From positions 58,339,689-58,403,688 of the forward strand of contig NW_026622797.1 of NCBI RefSeq assembly GCF_023065955.2: a stretch of DNA of 64,000 nucleotides. The letters run 5' to 3'. The translations under genes and the position numbers were made by a program. The first letter of the stretch is position 1; each line of letters begins with the position of its first letter. This document shows positions 38,101 through 47,561 of this stretch, piece after piece. The stretch is from Ursus arctos (taxonomy: Eukaryota > Chordata > Mammalia > Carnivora > Ursidae). Under the pieces are notes generated by a model. It was not told the origin of the DNA. It did no database searches and was given only the letters and a program-made list of their open reading frames with translations.

Positions 38101-39155
38101 CTTCTTCTCGATCTTCTTCTCCTAAAAGGAAAAAAAGACATAGTAGGAGTAGATCTCCAACAATTAAAGCTAGACGGAGTAGAAGTAGAAGTTACTCTCG
38201 CAGAATTAAAATAGAGAGCAATAGGGCTAGAGTAAAGATTAGAGATAGGAGGAGATCTAATAGAAATAGCATTGAAAGAGAAAGACGAAGAAATCGGAGT
38301 CCTTCTCGAGAGAGACGTAGAAGTAGAAGTCGCTCAAGGGATAGGCGAACCAATCGGTCCAGTCGCAGTAGGAGTCGAGATAGGCGTAAAATTGATGATC
38401 AACGTGGAAATCTTAGTGGGAGCAGTCATAAGCATAAAGGTGAGGCTAAAGAACAAGAGAGAAAAAAGGAGAGGAGCCGAAGTATAGATAAAGATAGGAA
38501 AAAGAAAGACAAAGAAAGGGAACGTGAACAGGATAAAAGAAAAGAGAAACAAAAAAGGGAAGAAAAAGATTTTAAGTTCAGTAGTCAGGATGATAGGTTA
38601 AAAAGGAAACGAGAAAGTGAAAGAACATTCTCTAGGAGTGGTTCTATATCTGTTAAAATTATCAGACATGATTCTAGACAGGATAGTAAGAAAAGTACTA
38701 CCAAAGATAGCAAAAAACATTCAGGCTCTGATTCTAGTGGAAGGAGCAGTTCTGAATCTCCAGGAAGTAGCAAAGAAAAGAAGGCTAAGAAGCCTAAACA
38801 TAGTCGATCGCGATCCATGGAGAAATCTCAAAGGTCTGGTAAGAAGGCAAGCCGCAAACACAAGTCTAAGTCCCGATCAAGGTAGTATACTTTTTAAAGT
38901 ATTTTGTCTGATTTTTAAAAAAAATTTGACTGAATTTATTCAAAGTTGAAAGTGTCCTTTCTCTCTCTCTCTTTAGTAAAAACTCAGTTTGGTACTTGAT
39001 AAATGATCATAGTCTTACATAATTTTAGAAATCCTATATAATAATATTTATTTAAAAATTGCAGATTCTTTAGTTTAAAATACATTTTTATTTTTAAATT
39101 TGTCTTTTCCCTTTTTTTTTTCAGATCAACAACCCCTCCCCGTCGTAAACGCTGA
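26020..39155 (+). CDS. PNISR: PNISR, PNN-interacting serine/arginine-rich protein (complete coding region, 11 coding exons)
   Basis: Nuclear-speckle SR-related protein (also SFRS18/SRrp130) that binds pinin and takes part in pre-mRNA splicing. Coding exons: 26020-26107, 27582-27770, 29145-29368, 30838-31009, 32149-32339, 34037-34174, 34608-34707, 35444-35497, 36560-36730, 37795-38881 and 39125-39155. Their phases agree at every junction and total 2445 bases, about 814 residues plus stop, close to the roughly 800 residues known for mammals. Layout: Gln/Trp-rich start (MWDQGGQPWQQW), Pro-rich region (about 93-215), charged helix KMEREKQKKLEKER, acidic block DSDEEDEDTE, TEEEKEYQ, a conserved helix MLLTKMLLTEILLD (335-348), a second acidic/Ser stretch, then a very long Arg/Ser-rich tail (443-814) ending TTPPRRKR. 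The start is the first ATG of the exon and fits the known N-terminus. Confidence 0.96.
26480..26990 (-). mobile_element. Old L1 fragment, antisense, in PNISR intron
   Basis: Reads attctgttataggactatac, aatcacttttggatgactgg, ccagtttatgtttccaccaa, typical of antisense L1 ORF2/3' sequence. Confidence 0.5.
27582..27770 (+). CDS. PNISR: PNISR coding exon
   Basis: Acceptor ttatattag, donor gtttgt. Encodes QIDWAALAQAWIAQREASGQ and later MMPNGQDMSAMESG, ending RMWQP. Phase +1 in, +1 out. Confidence 0.93.
28665..28790 (+). mobile_element. MIR
   Basis: Reads tgtgacctgggcaagtgatt, tgcctcagtttcccctcctt, cctcacagggatgttgtgag in forward orientation. Confidence 0.85.
29145..29368 (+). CDS. PNISR: PNISR coding exon, proline-rich
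   Basis: Acceptor ctaaatag, donor gtgaaa. Encodes EWGMHQQPPHPPPDQPWMPP, the segment MDIVPPSEDSNSQDSGEFAP and NHNFGGPPDNFAVGPV. Ends at phase 0 after FDYQ. Confidence 0.94.
30838..31009 (+). CDS. PNISR: PNISR coding exon, Gly/Pro-rich
   Basis: Acceptor actctttcag, donor gtagct. Encodes HGAAFGPPQGGFHPPYWQPG, then PPGPPAPPQNRRERPSSFRD and SPIALPVKQEPPQI. A short CCTCCAGGA repeat gives PGPPGPPAPP. Confidence 0.94.
31725..31850 (+). mobile_element. MIR, degenerate
   Basis: Weak match: gagcatatcacttaatcttt, gagccccaattttcttattt, gtaaaagagattgagtaata. Confidence 0.5.
32149..32339 (+). CDS. PNISR: PNISR coding exon, charged helix
   Basis: Acceptor ctgaaacag, donor gtaagt. Encodes DAVKRRTLPAWIREGLEKME followed by REKQKKLEKERMEQQRSQLS, a likely single long helix, and ends RLPQRSKF at phase 0. 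Confidence 0.94.
34037..34174 (+). CDS. PNISR: PNISR coding exon, acidic
   Basis: Acceptor ttgtttttag, donor gtagaa. Encodes DSDEEDEDTENVEAASSGKV, then TRSPSPVPQEEQSEPEMTEE and EKEYQM. The acidic block and SPSP motif suggest phosphorylation sites. Whole codons. Confidence 0.94.
34236..34409 (-). mobile_element. Can-SINE in PNISR intron
   Basis: Reverse: attatttatttattaagaat, gagatcacgacctgagctga, ending gagctgcccaggcacctag. Confidence 0.88.
34608..34707 (+). CDS. PNISR: PNISR coding exon, conserved helix
   Basis: Acceptor cttccatag, donor gtatat. Encodes MLLTKMLLTEILLDVTDEEI then YYVAKDAHRKATK. Hydrophobic heptad-like spacing suggests an interaction helix. Phase 0 in, +1 out. Confidence 0.94.
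35444..35497 (+). CDS. PNISR: PNISR small coding exon (54 bases)
   Basis: Acceptor gatacaaag, donor gtaagt. Encodes APAKQLAQSSALASLTGL with split codons on both sides (+1/+1), so skipping it would keep the frame. Confidence 0.92.
36560..36730 (+). CDS. PNISR: PNISR coding exon, Ser/Asp-rich
   Basis: Acceptor tgcacacag, donor gtatat. Encodes GGLGGYGSGDSEDERSDRGS, ESSDTDDEELRHRIRQKQEA and FWRKEKEQQLLHDKQME. 171 bases, +1/+1, so it is also skippable in frame. Confidence 0.94.
37795..38881 (+). CDS. PNISR: PNISR large Arg/Ser-rich exon
   Basis: Acceptor ttctctttcag, donor gtagta. This 1087-base exon carries most of the protein's RS domain: EEKQQTERVTKEMNEFIHKE, a Ser-rich run (SSSSGSSSSNSRTSSTSS), then SRSRSPTIKARRSRSRSYSR, RDRRRSNRNSIERERRRNRS, a Lys/Glu-rich helix (KDRKKKDKEREREQDKRKEK) and HSRSRSMEKSQRSGKKASRK. 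RS/SR dipeptides are SR-kinase substrates and speckle-targeting signals. The opposite frames stay open because of the biased codon composition; those ORFs are shadows. Confidence 0.96.
39125..39155 (+). CDS. PNISR: PNISR last coding exon with stop
   Basis: Polypyrimidine acceptor cccttttttttttcag. The split AG|A codon gives R, then STTPPRRKR and TGA at 39153-39155. The basic C-terminus matches the known protein end. Confidence 0.94.
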
Positions 39156-39465
39156 GGAATGATGTGGCAAGAATGCCATGATGTTTAAAAAATTCCATGA
39201 GTTTTAAGGGCTTGTCTCATTATAGAGGCACATTGTGGCTGTGTAGGTGAAACCAGAATCTTTTTTTTTTTTAATCTGTAAATAGGTGTACTTTTTCCAA
39301 ATGCTGCTCCAAGTTACTTAATAGGATTTCTTTGTATTACATTTTTTTCAAAAAATAGTGCTTAATAAGACTATAAACATGCCATTCTCTTTCAGCTGTA
39401 ATGTTCTTAAAATTATTCTTGAATGTACTGTGATGTCAATAAAGCTCTTCAGTTCATTTTTGTTA
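39156..39465 (+). terminator. PNISR: PNISR 3' UTR and poly(A) signal
   Basis: About 300 bases of UTR follow the stop. AATAAA at 39438-39443 is followed by ttcatttttgtt, a T/GT-rich downstream element, so cleavage is expected near 39460. Other AATAAA hexamers downstream (for example 41358-41363) could give longer forms. Confidence 0.75.
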
Positions 39466-41729
39466 ACCTCTTGCACCTTAATTTTATGATTTTAATCTAA
39501 GGAACGTACTTTTATAAAAAGGCAGCTGGAATTTTGTATAACAGGTTTTAAAGGTACTTCCTCTCATCTTCCCCAAAGAAAATGGTTTTAACTTAATAGT
39601 TTGTCATAGTTTGTAAATTGTACCCATGGATTTTTGTCAAATTCCAACTTTAAGGGTGTGGAAATGGGCCAAAAATAGACCTTTACTTTTCATTTGGAAA
39701 CATTTGACAGCTTTCTAAACATTTCTTCCTATTTGAGGATTTTTAAGTAATATACTCTGTGTATAAAGTATGGTTTATTTCTGTACAATGAAGTTGCTGG
39801 AATCAATCAAGCCAGTGCACCATTAGAGTCATTTATAAGGAACAGTTGCATTTGACACTAATAGTCAAGTCTGGAACTATATTCTGCAGTTATCCACTTC
39901 TGTTTTAAAAACATATTTCAAACACTGGGGGTATTACAGAAATAAGACTCACAATTCAGTATATTTATTTATATTTTTTAAGTATAATATGACCTCAACT
40001 CAGTGGAGGAATGCTATATTATGCAGGTTTTTGTCAATTTCATGACATTAAAATGGTATGGTTTTGTCACTTTCTTACAATTATGATCAGTGAGTGGTCT
40101 AGCTATTTAAGGCAGTCATAACTTACAAGTAAAATGAGGCTCTGTAGGCATATAAATGCTCAACTGCTTTCAGGGTCTGTTTTTATGTGATTATTCACTT
40201 ATGCCACAATAGTCAGATAAATCTCTGAAAACAAATGCTTTTAAATTTTAATTTAAAAAGGAAAAGAGCAGGTGCAGGTCACGGAAAAGTTTTAAAGTAT
40301 GCCTTCTTACCAGCAATAGTTCATTTTAAAATAAGCCAGATTTTTGCCAAGATCAGTGTTTCTTCAAAATGAAGGTAGAAATAGATTTGTTAAGTGTGCT
40401 CTTGTACCTCTGCATAGGTTCTTAAATAATTTTGAGCAGTTATGCCTTTATCTAGAGGAAATAAATCAACTGTGAATAAATGCATGTTTACCAAAATGGT
40501 TGTTTTACAGTGCATTTAGTTCTGATATTTATAAAGTTGATATTCACAGAATAACTTTTAAATAGTTTGGAATTCTATATAGTTTAGACATCAGTCACAT
40601 GTGGAGACAAAATGAAAATGTGCAATATTTTTTATGTAGGTGAGCTAACACAATGTACCTAATTGCAGAATTATCAGATTAATTTGTAAGAGATAAGTTG
40701 TATAACATTTTCATATCTTAAAATGTTTTTTAGATCAATCTTCAGGTGAAATAATATTTTCAAAATAAAATTCTACAGAAAAGTTCTGTTGGCTATGATA
40801 TGCACATTTTTGGGCAAGACAATGACTAGAGCCAAAAATAATATCTGACAGTTTTATTTACTCTGCCATAATATGCAAGCTTCTTATCATTTAAATCTGT
40901 AGATATTTTTTAAAACACAGTCATGATATATGTGATTATTAGTAGATTACATCAGTGTTAGATATTTGGGTTTTTTAGGTTTTATGGATAATTTAGAGAA
41001 TTCATCATTTTACTGACATGTAATGAAGTATGTTTACCTTAGTGGTGAGATTTTATAAAATAGGGCTTCCATGATTTGGGATGTGAATGCTAACACACAT
41101 AAGTTAACTACATACATAATTTGGTTATGAAATCTTCTAAAATGACACCACCAGAAAATCAGTAGATTCAATTTTTGAGACAATCATTGGTCTGAATTGG
41201 TTAATAAAACTGTCTTGGGTTTCTCTTTTAAAATATTTCTAGTGTATTAATCATAACTTGTTTTTGTGCAATGGGGGTAAACCACACCATTAAGAGAATA
41301 AAATGTAATTTGGAAGAGGTATTTCTAAGATTTGTTTCATGAAGGCCCCAAAATACAAATAAAGAGTGGTGTGGAATCTCAGTGTATGTTTTCTGCCATT
41401 GTAAAATGTCTTTTTCTAGCCTCTGTTTCTAATGGTATAATACACAATAGGTGAACTTCCCAAACACGGTCTATTTTTTTAGTGTCTAAGTTATTGTTTC
41501 TTCAAAGAAACACATGAAGTGTAATTAGTAGGTGAGATTTTTTTATTTTATGTGGGAATTTTTATGTAGGAATTGTATAAGGTTCAAGTTCCTGTAATAC
41601 TGTCTTATGGAAATCTTTACATTTAAATGGAGTTTTTCTTCTCATATACATTAAAGTCTATTTTCATTTATTGAAGTTTCTAAAATGTACTAATCATGGT
41701 TTAATGGAAATATTATTAGATCCATTGGA

Positions 41730-41850
41730 TTGTCCTGACTCTGCTGTGTAATTTATTTTGGGCAAATCACGTAAACACCGTGAGTCTCAATTTCTTCAGC
41801 TGTGGAAGGGTGGAATTCAGTTATTTCTAAGGTCTTGAATACTTCTAGCC
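41730..41850 (+). mobile_element. MIR
   Basis: Reads gggcaaatcacgtaaacacc, gagtctcaatttcttcagct and ggaagggtggaattcag. Confidence 0.65.
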
Positions 41851-42363
41851 CTTAAGTTTATCAGTTTTAAGTAAAATTTGGCTGTTATGTCTAACACTAA
41901 AGAAAATAGGCTTTTTATTTGCCCTTAACATAACTCGTGTGGTGAGTTACATTATGTACCACAAAGGTTTATCAGGTATCATCTGTAGAGTTTTCTTCTA
42001 AATACACAAAAGATTAAATCTGCTACAATCTGATTTATGGTAGTGTAAGTTAAGATGAAATTATCCTAAGTTACCAATTTATGTGGAATTCTGTAAGTAT
42101 GATCATTTACCAGTTAGACTCTGAGAAGGTGTATATCATTTCAAAGGGATAAAACTGTTAGCTGTAAGGGAGCAGTTTACCCTTAATTTGAATGAAAAAA
42201 ACTTTTTTATAAATATTGAATTTCACAATACTAAATAGATGTTTAGTTTTATAGTAAAATAAATTGTAGACACTGATTTATAGCACGAGTGTGAGACCAT
42301 AGCGATGGTTTAGGAAATATCTCCCAACAATGGCCATATAACCACATTACAACTGCTAGTCTT

Positions 42364-42560
42364 TTTTTTTTTTAAGATTTTATTTATTTATTTGACAGAT
42401 AGAGACAGCCAGCGAGAGAGGGAACACAAGCAGGGGGAATGGGAGAGGAAGAAGCAGGCTCATAGTGGAGGAGCCTGATGTGGGGCTCGATCCCATAACA
42501 CTGGGATCACACCCTGAGCCGAAGGCAGACGCTTAACCGCTGTGCCACCCAGGCGCCCCT
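42364..42560 (-). mobile_element. Can-SINE (SINEC)
   Basis: Reverse orientation, ending gccacccaggcgcccct; perfect 15-base TSD acaactgctagtctt on both sides. Confidence 0.94.
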
Positions 42561-43607
42561 ACAACTGCTAGTCTTAACACAACTCAGGTTTAAGTGTCAT
42601 TGGGAAAACCTTTGTTGATAATGTAAAGAAGAGTATAATGAGCTAGTTTTGCTTATCTGGGCCAATTCATGGATATTAAGAGGCTTTTGTTTCCTGTCAG
42701 TATTAAGGCAAATCACTGATGGCCTTTGTTGAACTGAAAAGGGAATGGGAAGACCCTGAAGCACCGTGAAAGGGGTACATTCACAGAAAGTACATTTAAA
42801 TAAAGCTTTTAAATCTTTATTTAATCATACTTGCACTCTGCTTTTTCCTTGGATTTGTCTTTCCAACAAATATATAACACATGCTAAATGTTCTTTTGTG
42901 CCAGAGCTTTGTGCCTTCATTTGGAGAGATGGTCATGTGTCCTGAGAGACAACTCCGAAGAGGACCTAAAAAAAATCTGCAGCCACTCTTAGGAGGAGGT
43001 CAATATTTTACTAAGAAGCCCTAAGTGAAAGACTTACTGAGGATTAAATTTCACTAATTCAAAGAACGCTTTACCAATTTGACCCTGCCTGTTGAAAATG
43101 TATAATGATTTTTTGCCTTTAATCTTGGAAATGTATCATTGCTCTTATTCAAGGAAAGGCTTCTGTACATTTAGAAGTAAAGTGTTAACTGATCGCCATT
43201 TTAGTTTTCAATGAAGTTTGCCTAGCTTGAGTCGTACTACATAATGCATGTCCTGTCCAAAATATTACCGGGCCACTTGGAGAAACTAAATTTTCAGTTT
43301 AGACTTATAGCCCTCTGACATTCGAGTGCCTTGAAAGGGGAAAAAATTCTACCTTTAGGAAAGAAGTGCTTCCATGCATTTGTGATTCTAAGGGTCAGTG
43401 GCTTACAGGAGTACAAATGTCTTTGGGAGACCTCCTCTGTTAAATATGAAATAACGAGCTACGCGAGAATAAAAGCTAGTTTAAATAGTACGAAGTAGCA
43501 GAATCCATGACAGCTTTGGCCATAAGGTTTGAGGTGGTCATACAGAAATAGGCATAATAGAGACTTTTGAAGTTCTCTTAAACACAGTTGCACGCGCAAT
43601 TTGACGG

Positions 43608-43820
43608 ATGTTGAGCGTGAAGAGTAACTATAGTGCTACGTCTGTAACATCCATTAATGCAACCATGGTGAGGCTGGTTCCAGACCGTGTGAGAGTGGAT
43701 CTCGGAACCTTTCTGTTGGGGATCTTTTGCTGGAGGGACCGGAAAGGAGGTGGATCCTTTCACGATGTGGGGAGGCCGCAAGCTGAGCTCCTTTGGGAAT
43801 CGGTTTTTAGGAGTGCTTAG
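43608..43820 (+). other. Upstream ORF overlapping the COQ3 start codon
   Basis: ATGs at 43608 and 43664 share one frame that stays open to TAG at 43818-43820, passing over the COQ3 ATG (43765) in a different frame. The second has an ideal Kozak context, caaccATGG. Whether these ATGs are in the mRNA depends on the unknown transcription start. The 70-residue product resembles nothing I know; any effect would be as a translational uORF. Confidence 0.4.
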
Positions 43821-43873
43821 ATCTAGGTGTTGGAGCACACAGGCTGAGGGTGCTCGCTTAACCAGTTCGGCAG
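43765..43873 (+). CDS. COQ3: COQ3 exon 1 (mitochondrial presequence)
   Basis: ATG at 43765 opens [20 protein letters not shown], then [16 protein letters not shown]; donor gtgagt at 43874. An in-frame GTG lies 15 bases upstream but the ATG matches the known start. Confidence 0.88.
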
Positions 43874-46129
43874 GTGAGTGTCGCTTAACTACGTCAGCAC
43901 CGTTAAGGTCCCTCACGCAGCCCACCGTGCGGGCATCTGTTCTGCGCAGGCGCGGGAGAGGGCGGCGGGCTGTCTCTGAGCTCCGCACTGGGTCAGCGCG
44001 AGATTACCTTCGGTCCGGTCCCTCGCTGTACGTTTAACTCCCGGCCTGGGCTCTCGCTCTCCCCTTCCCGGAGACTGGGAAAAATAACTGAGGACTAGTT
44101 GTCCTGGCCGAGGAGCGAGCAGCTTCTCGGCCGCCGCCATGCATCCAGCGACCTGTGTCTCTTTTTGGTTGAGCCCTTGCTTCCGGAGCCGGCGACCACT
44201 CTGTGCCTGCCGGACTCTCAAGGTCATGTGCTTTCTAACTTTGCCTCAGTGAGAAAAGACACCAGCTTCTGTCTCATAGTTCTTGATAGCGTTATATTTG
44301 TGTTTTGTTTGCACATATCTTGCATTTTTTCGGAAAGAATTTAAGGAAGCCATACTAATTTTTTTTGGTTAATTCAACAAACCCTATTGGCAAATAAGAG
44401 CAAGAAAATAACGCACTGAACCTGATGCTTGTAGACGACAGTTTGATTATTTAACTCCCAATATTAACCCGAAAGTTAAGTTTACCCTTTATATGAAACT
44501 CATTTAACAAATACTGTGTGCCAGATACTGGGAGTTTGTTTGTTTTTAAGATTTATTTATTTTTAGAGAGTGAGAGCCAGCCTGTAAGGCAGGGGTGCAG
44601 AAGGAGAGAGAATCTCAAGCGGACTCCCGGCTGAGGCCTTTGGGAGGCCGGGCTTGATCCCAGGACCTGGAGATTATGACCTGAGTCTAAACCAAGAGCT
44701 GGACACCCAACCAACTGAGCCACCCAGGTGCTCCAGGCACTGGGAATTTTTAAATGAATGACATCTCAGAGGTCTCTTTAAAAAATGTTAGAACTGAAAT
44801 TAGGATATAATGGTTCAAACGGGAAACTTATAAGCCTATGAATAGAGTTGATAAGTTGGTGCTCTAATACAATGAAAAATAGTGCAGCCAATAAAAATGA
44901 TGACTTCGATCAATGTGTGCCTGGAAAAATGATTCGGATATAGCGTTAAGAAAGTAAGTTACAAATCAGTATGTATTATGATCTTAGATATATAAATGGA
45001 GCTGTGTAGAGAGAATAGAGATAAATCGAAATTTTAGCAGTGATTGTATGTGGTGGAGGTGGTGATCCATCATTTTATCATTACATATTTTTGGAATTTA
45101 TTTTTTCAGTAAACATGTCTTTTATAATCAGAAATTTAGAAGAAAATGCAATATAAATATTTTCAGATTTTGGGACTGAGTATAGAAGGAGCATCTAATA
45201 CATATTTGGGATCAGGGAAGGTTTTTGAACAAGTTATTTAGGAAGCTGTCTTGAGGGAGTTGGGCAGTTTTGGAAGTCGTTGGAGTGGCCAAAGGACTAA
45301 CGTGAGTATCTGTGAGATTTCTGGGGAAGTGCAAAGTGTTCCTTGAAAAGGAGGGCTGGAGGTGAGGGCGGAGACTGGCAAGGGATGAGACAGACTTTTT
45401 AGGCCATGACAAGTCTATGAAAGGCTATGTATACCTCCTGAGATTGACTTTACCTTGAGGACAGTGGGAAGTTACCGAAGGAGCAATATAATCACTCTTG
45501 TATTTAAGAATGAACACTTGGCAGCTGTGTAGAAAGGGGATGGTGGCAGGCAAGACTAGGCTCAGGGAGGCCTTAAGAGGAATCCAGACAATATATGATG
45601 TTTGTTGGAACTAAGGTATTGGCAGGGTAGAGGTTTTGTTCACTGTCAGCATGGTGCATTATAGGCTCTGGATAAATGATGTTTTGAATGAATTAAAGGA
45701 AGTTTTCCTCCATTTCTTTAAAATCTCAAATACCAAAATGATCACACATTCAAAGTAGAGTAGGAATCGGTAGCATTCTATTTACTAATACAGACTCAAT
45801 TAGTTAATGTTAGTTGTGTGGTGGTTTTTAAAGCTCTCGAGAATTCTGACAATACTGATAACTGAGAGGCTAATTTTACAGAAATAAGGGAGGAGAAGGG
45901 GAGGTAGGGGTCATCACTGAGTACAGAGCAGGGACTGTGTTAAACTCTCCGATGTGCAGTTTCACAATAATAACATGTATTTTTATCTGTGTATCACAGT
46001 TTACATAATTCTCTAATAACATTTCATTTATCTGCTTAAAGTCACAAAGAAGATAGTAGGTCTTAAAGGTAGTATAGATAGAAATGGTGGAAAAGAGAGA
46101 AACATGAGCAAAGGCCTAAAAGCACAAAC

Positions 46130-46170
<41 letters not shown>

Positions 46171-47529
46171 TTGAAATGGCCTTGGGCCAGACTGTGAAGA
46201 TCCTACTAAAAAACAGAATTTAAAAAACATAGGAAGCTCAAGGGAAAAATATTCAGAGACTATGAAAAGACAGGCCATGAAATATAAATGACCATTTGTC
46301 CTAGTCCATTTGAATACTATAACAAAATACCACAGACTGGGTGGTTTATTTATTTTTTTTTTATAATGATTTTTTATTATGTTAGTCACCATACAGTACA
46401 TCCCCGGTTTTCGATGTAAGGCTCGATGATTCATTACAGACTGGGTGGTTTATAAACAACAGAAATTTATTTCTCACAGTTCTAGAGACTGGGAAGTCCA
46501 AGATTCGGTGTCTGATAAAAGCCCATTTCCTGGTTCGTAGATGGAGCCTTCTTGCTGTGTCCTCACATGGTAGAAGAGGCAAACTTGCTCTCTGGGGTCT
46601 TTTATAAAGGCACTAAACCAGTCATGAGGGCTCTACCCTCATTACCTTATCACCTCCCAAAGGCCCCACCTTCTAATATCATCACTGTAGGGGTTAGGAT
46701 TTCAACGAATAAATTTGGGGAGGACACAAACATTCAGATCATAGCACCCTCAAGTTAAGAAAGGACACTTAACCTTATTTATGATAAATTGAGATAACAT
46801 TGGGATACCATGTTCACCTATTGGATTATCAAAGATAAAAAATTTGATAATACATTGCATAAGTGACTATCAGTGATTTATTGGTGTGGGGAGGCCAGCA
46901 CTAGAAACTGGTTTTACCCATGGGGTTGGGAACTGGTCCAACATCTGTGAGTGGCAATCACAAATTTATAAATGCACATGCCATTTAACATAGTAATTCT
47001 TGGGATTTCACCTACAAGGACTCTCTAAAATATGCGAAATTACCTATGGAATTTAATCTTACGTTTTTGGAATAGCACAAACTTGTGAACAACCTAAATA
47101 AATGTCCATTAATAGGAGACTGCTTAAATAAACTATGAGATAGCCATATAATGAATTACTATGCAGCTCTAAAAAAAAAAAAAAAAAAAAAAAAAAGGAA
47201 GGAAGTTCTTTATGCTTGGTTATACAGAACTCTCCAAGATAGCTTGATAGGTAGAAAAAGCAAGGTAGAAGGGGTACTTTGTAGTGTAACCTTTTGTGTT
47301 TTTTAATTTAAAAAAATTAAATAATTTTTAAATTTTGAAATAATTTAAGACTTAAGAGAAGTTGCAAAAATAATACAGAGAATTTCCATGAGCCCTTCAT
47401 CCTATTCTTCAGCAATAATATCTTACCTAACCCTAATACATTATAAAAGCCAGAAAATTGACATTAGTATGATACTATTACTAAACCACAGAACTTACTT
47501 GCATTTTACCACCTTTACATGCACTTAGA

Positions 47530-47561
<32 letters not shown>

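Larger units (their letters stand above)
39466..43550. other. PNISR-COQ3 spacer, no gene seen
   Basis: AT-rich, mostly unique sequence with one MIR (about 41.73-41.85 kb) and one SINE (42.36-42.56 kb). No ORF with recognisable content and no splice-bounded exon that I could support. Several AATAAA hexamers suggest it may serve as an extended PNISR 3' UTR. Confidence 0.6.
43560..44240. promoter_or_regulatory. COQ3: CpG island at the COQ3 promoter
   Basis: CpG-dense sequence (acgcgcaatttgacgg, tgcgcaggcgcggg, ggccgccgcc) around the COQ3 first exon and the start of intron 1. No TATA box is evident. It contains an NRF1-like site (tgcgcaggcgcg, near 43942) inside intron 1; NRF1 control is common for nuclear genes of mitochondrial proteins. 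Confidence 0.8.

Noticed and set aside
38334..38552. Minus-strand ORFs rich in Leu/Phe/Ser opposite the PNISR RS exon (also 37706-38029 and 38585-38818)
   Set aside because: They are shadows produced by the biased Arg/Ser/Lys codon composition of the sense exon; the sense frame is a known protein with correct splice sites.
43750..43764. Upstream in-frame GTG as the COQ3 start
   Set aside because: The ATG at 43765 matches the known mammalian N-terminus; a GTG start would only add five residues, without support.
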